From contig NZ_AP021846.1 of NCBI RefSeq assembly GCF_009176705.1, forward strand, positions 1,458,001 to 1,522,000: a stretch of DNA of 64,000 bases. The letters run 5' to 3'. Both the position numbers and the translations under genes were made by a program. This DNA comes from Pseudoalteromonas sp. A25 (GTDB taxonomy: Bacteria > Pseudomonadota > Gammaproteobacteria > Enterobacterales > Alteromonadaceae). A model generated the notes under the pieces. That model made no database searches and was not told the origin of the DNA. It worked only from the letters and a program-made list of their open reading frames with translations. Positions 9,928 through 19,994 of this stretch are shown piece after piece (the stretch's first letter is position 1; each line of letters opens with the position of its first letter).

Positions 9928-10598
9928 AAATTCCTCATTAGATGTAGATGATAAATAAATACCTACCGAATAATATGTACAGCTCAAAAGACACTGCTAT
10001 CACTTTATTGAGTGGCTAAACGTTCTGTAGCCATCGATTAAACTCGGTGGTAAACAAATAATTAACATGGCAAATTGAGAGATTCAACAAGGTGAAGAGA
10101 TCGTTTAAATACTTTGGGTGAAAGTGTTATGTTTTTATTCTGTTGATTTACATGGTTTATTTTTCTTTTTTCTTTAGGGGTTATACATTTTACCTTTAGT
10201 TTACGCTGAAATTATTATATAAGTCGCCGTATTAGTCACATTGCCAAATTTTCACGTTACATTTACGTTAGTTTGTGTGTCGGAGAAACGAAAGTCTGGA
10301 TTCAGGCTGCCCCACTTAGCGCTTGTATGTGATATAGGGTTCGATATACAGAAGGGAGAAATGAAGAAAGGAGAGCCAATGAAGTTCGAGCTATAGTGTC
10401 GATATTTCCTCTCCGAAAACTTGCAATGACAATTATGTTTTAGCATTAAAGCGTTTGCGTAAAAAACGAATTTAAGAACACTTATACAGTGTCGCTATGC
10501 TGTATAGATATTTGAGAATAGGCTTAATCATAGCTCCAATTGCAGGCACTATTTTAAGTTATTAGTACACCTTACGGGCAAACTTTATTGCCTGTTAA
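9928..10598. other. Spacer without recognisable gene
   Basis: AT-rich stretch with frequent stops on both strands. The longest open frame (about 64 codons, minus strand, 10252-10446) has no family resemblance and no ribosome site I trust. It may be decayed DNA between two pseudogenes. Confidence 0.5.
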
Positions 10599-11054
10599 CA
10601 TAACGACCATACGGATAGGTCAGTTGTAATTAATATCGGTGATGTTGGATATTGTGGATATGAGTGGGTACAGAGTTATCATGGTCAATCATTGTTGTTG
10701 CCTTGCCAACAACTTGTAGCCCAAGGTTACAATGTGTGCTTGCAGTCTGGATTTCCAATGCAACCGCTAGGTCCAATGCGCGCTGCCGAACAAGCTTGTA
10801 CACGAATAATGGAATATGCGCCGGGTTGTTATACTCGTCACGAGCGCTCATTACTGCCAGAACAGTGTCTAACTAAAGAGCAATCCTTAAATGCCATTAC
10901 CAGTGCGAGCGCTACACATTTGGGCTGTGAAGGGGGGAAGCTACAAGTTGGTGGTCAGGCAAATTTTGTCCATTTATCAGATGATCCGCTTGCCACAAGC
11001 CATTGTTTTAGAGACCTTGCAATCATAAATTGCTATAGCAACGTAACCTCTTAA
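10599..11054 (+). pseudogene. C-terminal remnant of an Amidohydro_3 (YtcJ-like) amidohydrolase
   Basis: A frame opens after a stop at 10596 and runs to 11054 without any ATG in its first 50 codons. Its order of motifs matches the C-terminal end of metal-dependent amidohydrolases of the YtcJ/Amidohydro_3 type. First comes LQSGFPMQPLGPM, which corresponds to the usual LHSDFPMxPxxP. Then comes an EQSLNAITSASATHLG helix, followed by GKLQVGGQANFVHLSDDPL, which corresponds to GSLEVGKxADFVVLDxDPL. The metal-site Asp after HS has become Gly (QSG). About 400 N-terminal residues expected for the family are missing. I therefore read it as a dead 3' fragment. The family assignment is from memory of motifs. 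Confidence 0.6.
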
Positions 11055-11337
11055 AGCTTTCCATGGACAAGGCCCTTGTTCTGGAAGTTATAACCACAAA
11101 TTAATATCAAGTATTGATTAAACTCTAGTTGTTCACCGTAATATCCCTACATTAAATTCTTTTTATTCAAAGTTTTATCGATAATTTTGCGTGACTTTTA
11201 TATGTGTTTATGCCCTTGTTGATCTACCTCTATGCGTTAAAGTTATATAAAATATATTGTATACAGTGTTTATTTGGTGTTAATAATATTATGTCTTCAA
11301 AGAGAAGGCTTGGATACACAACATACAAAGGTACATT
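11055..11337. other. Upstream region of the M9 collagenase
   Basis: AT-rich leader of about 280 bp with no open frame of note. It should contain the collagenase promoter, but no -35/-10 pair stands out and only a weak purine stretch (aaagg) precedes the ATG at 11338. Confidence 0.4.
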
Positions 11338-14127
11338 ATGAAACTAAATAACATTATTTTATCTCTGCCATTTTTGGGGCTGAGCGTTAGTCAAAGCATT
11401 ATGGCATCAGAGCATATAGAACCAGCTCTTATGCAGCCTTACTCAGCACAAGTAGTTGAGCATACCGAACATGGTCATGAGCACAGCCATAAAAATGAAC
11501 GGGCGCCCGTGGCAGCGTCAAACTTAACTAGAGTGGATAATCTAAATCCGACCCTGCAGATGCGCCAAATACTCACAGATGATTCAACACAATCTTGTGA
11601 ACTTGATGCACTGGCAAATGCATCAGCTACTCAACTCATTGATTTAGTTAAGTCACAAGGGAGCAGCTGTGTTAATGAGTTGTTTTCAGCAAGCAGTGAT
11701 ACGCAAGTTGCTGTGTTTACAAATGCAAAAATGAGTGCGGTAGTGGAGCATGCTAAAGTACTTGCCAGCAGCTACACAGGCAACGGAAGTAATGACTTGA
11801 CGGCGCTATTTTTGTTCATTCGTGCGGGTTTTTATGTTGAGTTTTATAACGATGCAGTCACCTTTGATAGCAGCATCAGTGCAAACGTTAAGCTATCAAT
11901 AGATGCCTTTGTGAATAACAGCCATTTTTATGACAACAATAACGACCACGGTAAAGTGCTTCAAGAAGTTATCACAACGATGGACAGTGCAGAGCTGCAG
12001 CATGAGTATTTGGAGGTGGTGCGTCAATGGCTAACTCGCTTTGACGAAAGCTATGCAAGCAACCGTAATATGCGCAATGCCATCAATGGTATTTTTACGA
12101 TTTTGTTCCGTGGTCAGTGGAATGATGCCTATGTTAGTAAAATCAAAAAAGATACTGATTTGGTGAATAAGCTCGTTGCCTTTACGCAAAATTCTTGGAT
12201 GGTTAATTCAGACTCAGAGTTTTTAATTGTCAATGCATCTGGTGAGCTTGCAAGGTTAAAGCAATATGGCGCAAGCGAAATAGATGCTATTGTAACCAAT
12301 GGCTTGAAGCAGCTTTTCTCTACCTACAAAAGCTACGGTTTTGGTGATGCGCTTTGGCTAAATGCTGCGGATGTAGCGTCTTACTATGCTGATTGTTCTG
12401 AGTTTGGGATCTGTAATTTTGAAGACACTCTAACGCAGCAAGTGCTATCACAAACGCACCAATGTAGCAGTACTATTCGCATTCGTTCACAACAGATGAC
12501 GTCTCAGCAACTATCCTCAGCATGTGACACTATGGCAGCAGAAGAAACGCGCTTCCACACACGTTTAGCGACCGGGCAAACGCCTGTTGCTGATGATAAT
12601 AATACGGTATTACAAGTAAATATCTTCAATAGTAGTAACGATTACAAAAAATACGCAAAAGCCATATTTAAAATTGATACCAACAATGGTGGCATGTATT
12701 TAGAGGGTGATCCAGGCAAAACGGATAACCAGGCTAACTTTGTTGCGTATGAGGCCAGTTATGCAAAAGCGGATCACTTTGTTTGGAACCTAGAACATGA
12801 ATACGTGCATTATTTAGATGGACGATTTGACCTGTATGGTGATTTTAATGCACCGACAGAAGCCATTGTTTGGTGGAGCGAGGGGGTTGCTGAATATATT
12901 GCAAACCTTAATGATAACCAAAAAGCTATTGATACCATTAAAGACGGCTCGGTTTACAATTTACAGCAAGTATTTGCAACTACATATGATGGTTTTGACC
13001 AAGACAGAATATATCGTTGGGGTTATCTTGCGGTGCGCTTTATGTTTGAGCGTCACAACGACGAACTGAATAAAATGCTAGGTAAAACTCGTGTTGGCGA
13101 TTGGGCAGGCTACAAAGCGCTCATCAATGATTGGCAAGTACGCCTTGATAGCGACTTTACCCAGTGGACACAAGAGCTAGCTATGGGAGACAACACTGCA
13201 CCTGTTGCTAAAATAAATGGCCCATACAGTGGCAATGCGGGTGAAGCTATTGCTTTTTCTAGCGACGGAAGTAGTGATGCTGAGGGCACAATTGCCAGCT
13301 ACCAGTGGGACTTTGGTGATGGTAACCATAGCTCGCAGGCTGATCCATCTCATACCTATGACAATGCGGGTGAATATACCGTTACATTGACAGTTACAGA
13401 CTCTGATGGGTTGTCAAACACTGCAAGCACTTCAGTAACAGTAGCACAAGGACAAGGGGCAACCCCGCTTAAACGTGGGCAAGCCGTTACTATTTCAGGG
13501 CAGCAAAATGAAGAGTTATTGTTTGTGCTGGATGTGCCGCCGCAAGCGAGTAATTTAAGCTTTGCATTATCTGCAGGTGAAGGAGATGCAGACTTATATG
13601 TGCGTTACAACAGTGAACCGACACTAACAAGTTATGATTGCCGTCCATATGTGGGTGGTAACAGTGAGCAATGTGACTTTGCACAGCCTCAATCGGGTAA
13701 ATATTTTGTGATGATCAGAGGCTACAATGCCTTTGACAATGTGCAACTGGTTGCTAATTTTGATGCGCCAATCGCGTCACTTCCTGATGCATGTACAACT
13801 CAAGCTGCAAGAACAAGTGGTCGAGTAAAAGATGGAGAGCTTATCTGCTTGGGTGATGAATCGGTTATGTGGTTTAGTTTAGAAAGTGTTAATGAACAAA
13901 GCACTATTCGCATCGAAACCGCTAATGGCAGTGGCGATTTAACTTTAGAGTACAGTAACTCAGGTTGGCCAAATGGTACAAATGTTGATGCGCGTTCTGA
14001 TAATCAAGGTAACGCAGAGTGCATTAGTGTAAGTGGTCAATCGCAGTTTTGGGGTTACTTAAAAGTATCTGGCGACTCGCAAGCTGCATCGCTTAAAGTA
14101 ACCTACAATGATGGCGGTTGTAACTAG
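11338..14127 (+). CDS. Secreted M9 family collagenase (Vibrio-type)
   Basis: 929 residues. A signal peptide (about 1-23) precedes an M9 N-terminal activator region. The catalytic domain has the zinc motif H487-E-Y-V-H491 and downstream glutamate E515 in WWSEGVAEY, as in clostridial and Vibrio collagenases. After it come a PKD domain (about 621-705) and two pre-peptidase C-terminal (PPC)-like beta domains (about 715-800 and 815-925). A His-rich patch (HTEHGHEHSHKN) follows the signal peptide. The family cleaves triple-helical collagen outside the cell; PKD and PPC domains usually assist substrate binding or are trimmed after secretion. It stands alone on its strand and looks intact, in contrast to the M4 pseudogene upstream. 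Export by type II secretion is inferred. Confidence 0.93.
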   Translation: MKLNNIILSLPFLGLSVSQSIMASEHIEPALMQPYSAQVVEHTEHGHEHSHKNERAPVAASNLTRVDNLNPTLQMRQILTDDSTQSCELDALANASATQLIDLVKSQGSSCVNELFSASSDTQVAVFTNAKMSAVVEHAKVLASSYTGNGSNDLTALFLFIRAGFYVEFYNDAVTFDSSISANVKLSIDAFVNNSHFYDNNNDHGKVLQEVITTMDSAELQHEYLEVVRQWLTRFDESYASNRNMRNAINGIFTILFRGQWNDAYVSKIKKDTDLVNKLVAFTQNSWMVNSDSEFLIVNASGELARLKQYGASEIDAIVTNGLKQLFSTYKSYGFGDALWLNAADVASYYADCSEFGICNFEDTLTQQVLSQTHQCSSTIRIRSQQMTSQQLSSACDTMAAEETRFHTRLATGQTPVADDNNTVLQVNIFNSSNDYKKYAKAIFKIDTNNGGMYLEGDPGKTDNQANFVAYEASYAKADHFVWNLEHEYVHYLDGRFDLYGDFNAPTEAIVWWSEGVAEYIANLNDNQKAIDTIKDGSVYNLQQVFATTYDGFDQDRIYRWGYLAVRFMFERHNDELNKMLGKTRVGDWAGYKALINDWQVRLDSDFTQWTQELAMGDNTAPVAKINGPYSGNAGEAIAFSSDGSSDAEGTIASYQWDFGDGNHSSQADPSHTYDNAGEYTVTLTVTDSDGLSNTASTSVTVAQGQGATPLKRGQAVTISGQQNEELLFVLDVPPQASNLSFALSAGEGDADLYVRYNSEPTLTSYDCRPYVGGNSEQCDFAQPQSGKYFVMIRGYNAFDNVQLVANFDAPIASLPDACTTQAARTSGRVKDGELICLGDESVMWFSLESVNEQSTIRIETANGSGDLTLEYSNSGWPNGTNVDARSDNQGNAECISVSGQSQFWGYLKVSGDSQAASLKVTYNDGGCN

Positions 14128-14136
14128 TAACTAGTT

Positions 14137-14166
14137 GGTACATAGGCTCAAGTTAGTCTATGTACC
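14137..14166 (+). terminator. Stem-loop after collagenase gene
   Basis: A 9-bp inverted repeat (ggtacatag / ctatgtacc) with a 12-nt loop starts 9 bp after the collagenase stop. The following bases are gtttcc, so the T-tract is poor. Confidence 0.45.
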
Positions 14167-14273
14167 GTTTCCACATTTATACGAATGGCGTATAAATAGT
14201 TTGCATTGTGTTACTGGCTGGTTAACACTGTGTACAGGATCTATGTTAATCGAGATAGAGCGACTCGCAAGCT

Positions 14274-15068
14274 ATGACGCTGATACCACATCAACCTTTG
14301 TTACACATTATTACAGTAATAAGCTTGCTGTTTATTACCTCTTTATCTTATGCAAAACAACAAGTTAATATCTATGCTTATCATTTAAAACCCCCTTACC
14401 TTATAGATGTTGAAGAAGAAGAAGGCCTGTATTTTGATTTGACTGGACTACTTAATCAATTTCAGACGACGGTGGTGTTTAAGCTGGAATATATGCCGCG
14501 TAAGCGTCTTAATAGAGACATAGAACAAAACACATTGGATGGATTAATTATCGGTGTAAGCCCAGTTTGGTTCAGAGATCGTCAACAGACTAAGTTCGCA
14601 TGGTCTTTACCGTTTATGAATGATAGAGACGAATTTGTCTCACACGTTAAAACCCCCTTTGAGTTTGAAAACCCAATTTCTTTGTACTCGAAGACGATAG
14701 GTGGGGTGAGAGGGTATTATTATTTTCAAGTGGCACCTGTGATAACGCTTGAAAAAGCCACGCTAGTTGAAACAGGCACCGAGCTTCAGTTGTTAGAAAT
14801 GGTTGTGAAGCAGCGCTTAGATGTTGCTGTCATAAGTAGAGCGACGGCCGATTATTTGGTGTCACAGCAGCCACACTGGAAAAACGATATTTATTATTCA
14901 AAACAGCCACATGAATCTTATATGCGAGCAATCGTCGCTGAAAAAAAAATGCAACCTGTGATTGATAATATCAACAAGTTGCTTATTGACCATGAGTTTC
15001 AGCAAGCATTACAAAAACTTTTAAAAAAATATCATATTACCGAGCAGGACCTAGGAATAGCACCCTAG
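14274..15068 (+). CDS. Periplasmic solute-binding protein, SBP_bac_3-like, solitary
   Basis: 264 residues. The N-terminus is hydrophobic with a cleavage-like SYA-K site near 27. The body resembles small extracellular-solute-binding proteins of family 3: an early YAYHLKPPYLID strand, a GLYFDLTGLL segment, then IGGVRGYYY and a C-terminal helix. No permease or ATPase gene is adjacent, so it is more likely a stand-alone sensor or orphan binding protein than part of an ABC importer. Such orphans are common in Alteromonadales. The ligand cannot be read from the sequence. No strong ribosome site precedes the ATG. Confidence 0.75.
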   Translation: MTLIPHQPLLHIITVISLLFITSLSYAKQQVNIYAYHLKPPYLIDVEEEEGLYFDLTGLLNQFQTTVVFKLEYMPRKRLNRDIEQNTLDGLIIGVSPVWFRDRQQTKFAWSLPFMNDRDEFVSHVKTPFEFENPISLYSKTIGGVRGYYYFQVAPVITLEKATLVETGTELQLLEMVVKQRLDVAVISRATADYLVSQQPHWKNDIYYSKQPHESYMRAIVAEKKMQPVIDNINKLLIDHEFQQALQKLLKKYHITEQDLGIAP

Positions 15069-15088
15069 GCATATGATTGTTATTGATA

Positions 15089-15529
15089 TTACCAAGTACC
15101 AGTATTTTCCATTGACACCCATGGCTCTTGTGGCTCCAATGCGCTTCCTTTTTGCAATAGCTCAATGGAAATACCATCAGGTGATTTAACAAATGCCATA
15201 TGACCACAGCGAGGAGGGCGATTAATCGTTACACCAGCTTGACGCAGCTTATCGCAGATTGCGTATATATCATCCACAGAAAATGCCAGGTGACCAAAGT
15301 TTCTGCCACCAGAGTAGTCTTCAGGGTCCCAGTTGTAAGTTAACTCAATAGTTGGTTTAAAGCTCTGTTTGGCTTCTTCTAGTTGCCCCGGTGCTGCTAA
15401 GTATATTAAAGAAAAACGGCCTTGCTCACTGTCGTATCGCTTTACTTCGATAAGGCCCAGCAGCTCACAATAAAATTTAAGTGATGCGTCTAAGTCTTTA
15501 ACACGCACCATGGTATGTAAAAAGTCCAT
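15089..15529 (-). CDS. gloA: Lactoylglutathione lyase (glyoxalase I)
   Basis: 146 residues from the chosen start. It converts the hemithioacetal of methylglyoxal and glutathione to S-lactoylglutathione in the cytoplasm. The four metal ligands of the proteobacterial nickel-type enzyme are present: His5 (FLHTM), Glu62 (IELTYNW), His80 (FGHLAF) and Glu123 (SIELL). Length and the LHTMVRV start match E. coli GloA closely. An upstream in-frame ATG at 15535 exists, but the AAGGGG site (complement of 15537-15542) is only 1 nt from it and 7 nt from the ATG at 15529, so the latter is preferred. It converges with the binding-protein gene across a 20-bp gap. Confidence 0.93.
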   Translation of the reverse strand: MDFLHTMVRVKDLDASLKFYCELLGLIEVKRYDSEQGRFSLIYLAAPGQLEEAKQSFKPTIELTYNWDPEDYSGGRNFGHLAFSVDDIYAICDKLRQAGVTINRPPRCGHMAFVKSPDGISIELLQKGSALEPQEPWVSMENTGTW

Positions 15530-15785
15530 ATCCATGCCCCTTATATGATTAGAAGTTTATATTTATGGTCAGATGCTAAAATTACAAGTGACAAATGGTT
15601 CGGCCTGACATTTGTGCGAGCGTCATTCGCCGTCTAGCAAAGTTTGTTCAGTTTAGGACATAGCATAATTTAAGTTTGTATATGGCGATGTAGTTATTTG
15701 TTCTCGGTTTTTTAGCGAACGTATAAACCTATTCTATACTCATTGATAATGGTTATGAGTTAGTGTTTATAAGTAGCGAGGAGCG

Positions 15786-16982
15786 ATGACTGTTCAAAAT
15801 ATAGCGAAAGATAGCGTTATTGACAGTGTGACAGATATCGTTGCTTGTCTAAATACCAGTGATTCTATTCAACGGTTTTTGCTAGATATTCATTGTATCT
15901 TACAGAAAGTTACCTATGCAGATAACTTTTATGTTGTTTTGTTTGGTACTGAAGATGGGGTGCTGAGTTTTCCTTATTTTCATGACGTGATGGACGACCT
16001 TCGTGCTGAAGATTTGGAAGATATCGATGTGACTGTGATTGAAAATACCCTAACAGGCTACGCAATTAATCAACGGAAAATTTGCAATTTTACCGAGCAA
16101 GATATTAACGAGCTTATCGCCAGTGGCGACGTTCAAGTGCTTGGGACAATACCTAAACAGTGGTTGTGCTTCCCTTTAGTCAATCGTAGTTCCTTTTTAG
16201 GGGCATTTATCATTCAGTCATATCGCAATGAGCAAGAATACTCAGGGGTGATTGTTGACGTTCTTTATACTATTAGCCATGTGATCTCCTCAGCCTTAGA
16301 TGCGTTTAATAATCAAAGGGCATTAATCGAAGCCAATGAGGCGCTGCAAATTTATCAAAGAGAATTGGAAGAGCGAGTTCAAGAGCGCACGCGAGAATTA
16401 CAAAAAAGCTTAGAAGAAGTTCGCTTAGAGGTAACGAAGCGTGAGCAATTACAACATCAGCTTGAATATGAATCATTACATGACAACTTAACAGGCCTAG
16501 CTAATAGGAAGTACTTATTTAAGGAGTTATCGCGCCTTTCGTCAAAGTCAGAGCGTACAGCGCTTGAGGTTTATGTTTTGTACATAGATTTAGATGATTT
16601 TAAACCGATAAATGACACTTATGGTCACAAAGCTGGAGATAGTGTACTTAAAGTGGTCGCGCAAAGATTAACAGAGGAAGTTAGAAGCTATGACTTAGTA
16701 TCGCGTTTAGGTGGCGACGAATTTGTAGTACTTATGACAGAGCCATTGCACTTTGGTGTGTTAAAGCAAGTATGTGAAAGGTTACTGGCAGTCATATGTA
16801 TGCCAATCTCAGTTGAAGATACAAATAAGCAAGTACAGTGTGGTTGTAGTATTGGGGTGGCGGGCAACTACGCCCAAGCATTTAGTGCTGAAGATATTTT
16901 ACATCAAGCTGATGATGCGCTGTATCAGGCAAAACATAACGGAAAAGGGCAAATTTCTTTTTCAGTATCAAAACAGTTTTAA
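15786..16982 (+). CDS. GAF domain-containing diguanylate cyclase
   Basis: 398 residues, no membrane segment. An N-terminal GAF-like sensor (about 25-175) is followed by a charged coiled coil (about 176-220, EERVQERTRELQKSLEEV) and a GGDEF domain. The signature GGDEF is intact at 309-313. An RxxD product-inhibition site (RSYD) lies five residues before it, so both cyclase activity and c-di-GMP feedback are expected. The start has a good GAGGAG ribosome site at 15778-15783. The input signal of the GAF domain is unknown. It is a single gene, with DUF2066-hda beginning about 70 bp downstream on the same strand. Confidence 0.9.
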   Translation: MTVQNIAKDSVIDSVTDIVACLNTSDSIQRFLLDIHCILQKVTYADNFYVVLFGTEDGVLSFPYFHDVMDDLRAEDLEDIDVTVIENTLTGYAINQRKICNFTEQDINELIASGDVQVLGTIPKQWLCFPLVNRSSFLGAFIIQSYRNEQEYSGVIVDVLYTISHVISSALDAFNNQRALIEANEALQIYQRELEERVQERTRELQKSLEEVRLEVTKREQLQHQLEYESLHDNLTGLANRKYLFKELSRLSSKSERTALEVYVLYIDLDDFKPINDTYGHKAGDSVLKVVAQRLTEEVRSYDLVSRLGGDEFVVLMTEPLHFGVLKQVCERLLAVICMPISVEDTNKQVQCGCSIGVAGNYAQAFSAEDILHQADDALYQAKHNGKGQISFSVSKQF

Positions 16983-17055
16983 GTATCTTAAAGGCTTTGC
17001 TTTGACGCTGCTTTGCTTTAGGATCGACCTATAATGATTTACTGTAGCTTAAGTT

Positions 17056-18114
17056 ATGGCATTGAGAATATTGTTTATTTTTTGTTGTGTATGGTCGTTG
17101 CAAAGTGCCGCAGTAGAGGTAACGGATCTGTATCAAAGTGAGCTTTATGTAACAGATAAAAGCCGAGATACACGTGTTGATGCGAGCAAACAGGCGTTAT
17201 ATAACGTAATTAAAAAGCTAACAGGGCGCCATGAGGGAGGAGACTCTGCGCTGATAAGACAGGCCATGCGCTCTATTTCAGACTACATGCTTAAGTATGA
17301 GTATCTTGAGGCTGATGATGGCTCGACAAAGATACGTGTTAGATTTGAACCAAGTAAAGTAGAAGAGTTAGTCAGAGATGCCCAGCTTCCTCTATGGGGC
17401 AATAGAAGGCCCTTGATCGCAATTTGGCTTGCGATTGAAGATAATTTTCGCCGAGAGTTTGTTACTCAAGATAGCTATCCACAACTAGAAAGATTAATTT
17501 ACGACACTGCAGCAGAGTGGGGAGTACCCGTTATTGTTCCTTTACTGGATTTAGATGATTTAAGTAAAGTCAGCATCGCAGAAGTATGGGGTAACTTTTC
17601 TAAACCTGTAGAATTCGCGTCACAGCGATATAATGCAGAGCGAGTTATTACTGCAAGAATGTTCCAGCAGCCAAGTAGTAGTCGTTGGCAGTTAGAGTGG
17701 CGCTACACCGATGCACAATCATTCGAAGTGAATAAGTTAGTGGGTGATAAACAGCAAATTTTGAGTGAAATGGTCAATAACTTTTCGCAAGCCCTTGCCT
17801 TGAATTATGCGATAGACCCCAAGCAGAGCGTTGCGTTGCAGACAACCTCTTTACTCGTTGACAATCTGAACACATTTACCGCGATAGAGCTTGCAAAAAG
17901 GCAACTAGCCAGTATGAGTACCGTTGTTGATGTTGATGTAACTTACCGCTCTGCCGATAAAATTCGCTTTGTCATTAAGCACAGCTCAAACTTGGAAGAT
18001 TTGATAAAGTCGCTCAATTTAGAACAAGCCTTTAGTGTTTACATAGACCCTCATGCTTTTTATCAGGTCGCTAATGTGAGTAACCTTAGGTATAGCTGGG
18101 TAGGTGAACAGTGA
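17056..18114 (+). CDS. DUF2066 domain-containing exported protein
   Basis: 352 residues with an N-terminal signal peptide (ALRILFIFCCVWSLQSAA, about 1-19). The body carries the conserved opening of DUF2066: DLYQSELYVTDKSRDTRVDASKQALYNV, then LTGR, and a late IAIWLAIED strand. The biochemical role is unknown. In Alteromonadales and Vibrionales this family is commonly found directly upstream of hda, as here. Its TGA overlaps the hda start (TGATG), implying translational coupling in a two-gene operon. Confidence 0.88.
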   Translation: MALRILFIFCCVWSLQSAAVEVTDLYQSELYVTDKSRDTRVDASKQALYNVIKKLTGRHEGGDSALIRQAMRSISDYMLKYEYLEADDGSTKIRVRFEPSKVEELVRDAQLPLWGNRRPLIAIWLAIEDNFRREFVTQDSYPQLERLIYDTAAEWGVPVIVPLLDLDDLSKVSIAEVWGNFSKPVEFASQRYNAERVITARMFQQPSSSRWQLEWRYTDAQSFEVNKLVGDKQQILSEMVNNFSQALALNYAIDPKQSVALQTTSLLVDNLNTFTAIELAKRQLASMSTVVDVDVTYRSADKIRFVIKHSSNLEDLIKSLNLEQAFSVYIDPHAFYQVANVSNLRYSWVGEQ

Positions 18115-18821
18115 TGAGTAACGAACCATTGCAGATGGCGTTGCCCGTTACATTACCTGATGACGAAACATTTGAATCTTATTTTGGTGGTGCGCAATCT
18201 TTAGAGGTAAATCACCTAAAAGCCTCGTTGCAAAATATTACCAAGGATTTTCAATATACGTATTTATGTGGTTTGGCTGACTCTGGCAAGTCACATCTAC
18301 TGTACGCGACGTGTATTCATGCACAAGAAATGGGGCTTTCGACTATTTTATTGAGCCTACGCGAAGTGATTGACTTTGGCCCTGCTGTTTTAGATGGCTT
18401 AGAAGCTCTTGATGTTGTGTGCATTGACGACGTGCATTTGGTGGCTGGGGCTGAGTCTTGGGAAAAGGCCCTATTCAATTTTTTTAATCGTTTTAACGAG
18501 CCGAACAAATGTCTGGTAGTGACGGCTGACTTGTTACCTAACATGTTAAATATCAACTTACCTGATCTTGAATCTCGCTTAGCATGGGGGACGACTTTTC
18601 AGATCCGTTCTATGAGCGATGATGATAAGGCTGAAGCGCTCGTTAAACGTGCCAATATGCGAGGGTTGGAGTTATCAGACGAATGTGCGCGCTTTTTATT
18701 AACAAGGCTAAGCAGAGATATGCGGGCACTACTGGATGTGTTAGATAAGCTGGACCATGCTTCGATGGCAGCGCAGCGCAAGCTGACGATTCCATTTATT
18801 AAAACTACATTGAATTTATGA
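18114..18821 (+). CDS. hda: DnaA regulatory inactivator Hda
   Basis: 235 residues. Hda is a DnaA-related AAA+ protein that, bound to the DNA-loaded beta clamp, stimulates ATP hydrolysis by DnaA and so limits re-initiation. Visible motifs are the N-terminal clamp-binding hexapeptide QMALPV (7-12), a Walker A loop GLADSGKS (53-60), a CIDDVHLV Walker B strand and an arginine-rich sensor region (LSRDMRALL). The ATG overlaps the DUF2066 stop; a GTG one codon earlier (18111) is an alternative start. Confidence 0.95.
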   Translation: MSNEPLQMALPVTLPDDETFESYFGGAQSLEVNHLKASLQNITKDFQYTYLCGLADSGKSHLLYATCIHAQEMGLSTILLSLREVIDFGPAVLDGLEALDVVCIDDVHLVAGAESWEKALFNFFNRFNEPNKCLVVTADLLPNMLNINLPDLESRLAWGTTFQIRSMSDDDKAEALVKRANMRGLELSDECARFLLTRLSRDMRALLDVLDKLDHASMAAQRKLTIPFIKTTLNL

Positions 18822-18918
18822 GTAAATAGCAACTGCTGGTATTTGCTAAGATGCAATTTACTTGCAAAGTCGTAACTTTTTACAAATATTCACTATCAAT
18901 AGTAAACTCAGCCAAGTT

Positions 18919-18937
18919 AGGGCTAGAATCTAGCCCT
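18919..18937 (+). terminator. Short hairpin between hda and pheS
   Basis: An 8-bp stem (agggctag / ctagccct) with a 3-nt loop is followed by tgctttc. It sits 98 bp after hda and 64 bp before pheS. It could end hda transcription or act in a pheS leader, but I found no Phe-rich leader peptide. Confidence 0.5.
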
Positions 18938-18955
18938 TGCTTTCAGTTATCATAA

Positions 18956-19981
<1,026 letters not shown>

Positions 19982-19994
19982 GAGCGAAGTAAAT

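Noticed and set aside
10252..10446. 64-codon minus-strand frame in the spacer
   Set aside because: No family resemblance, no convincing ribosome site, located in decayed DNA.
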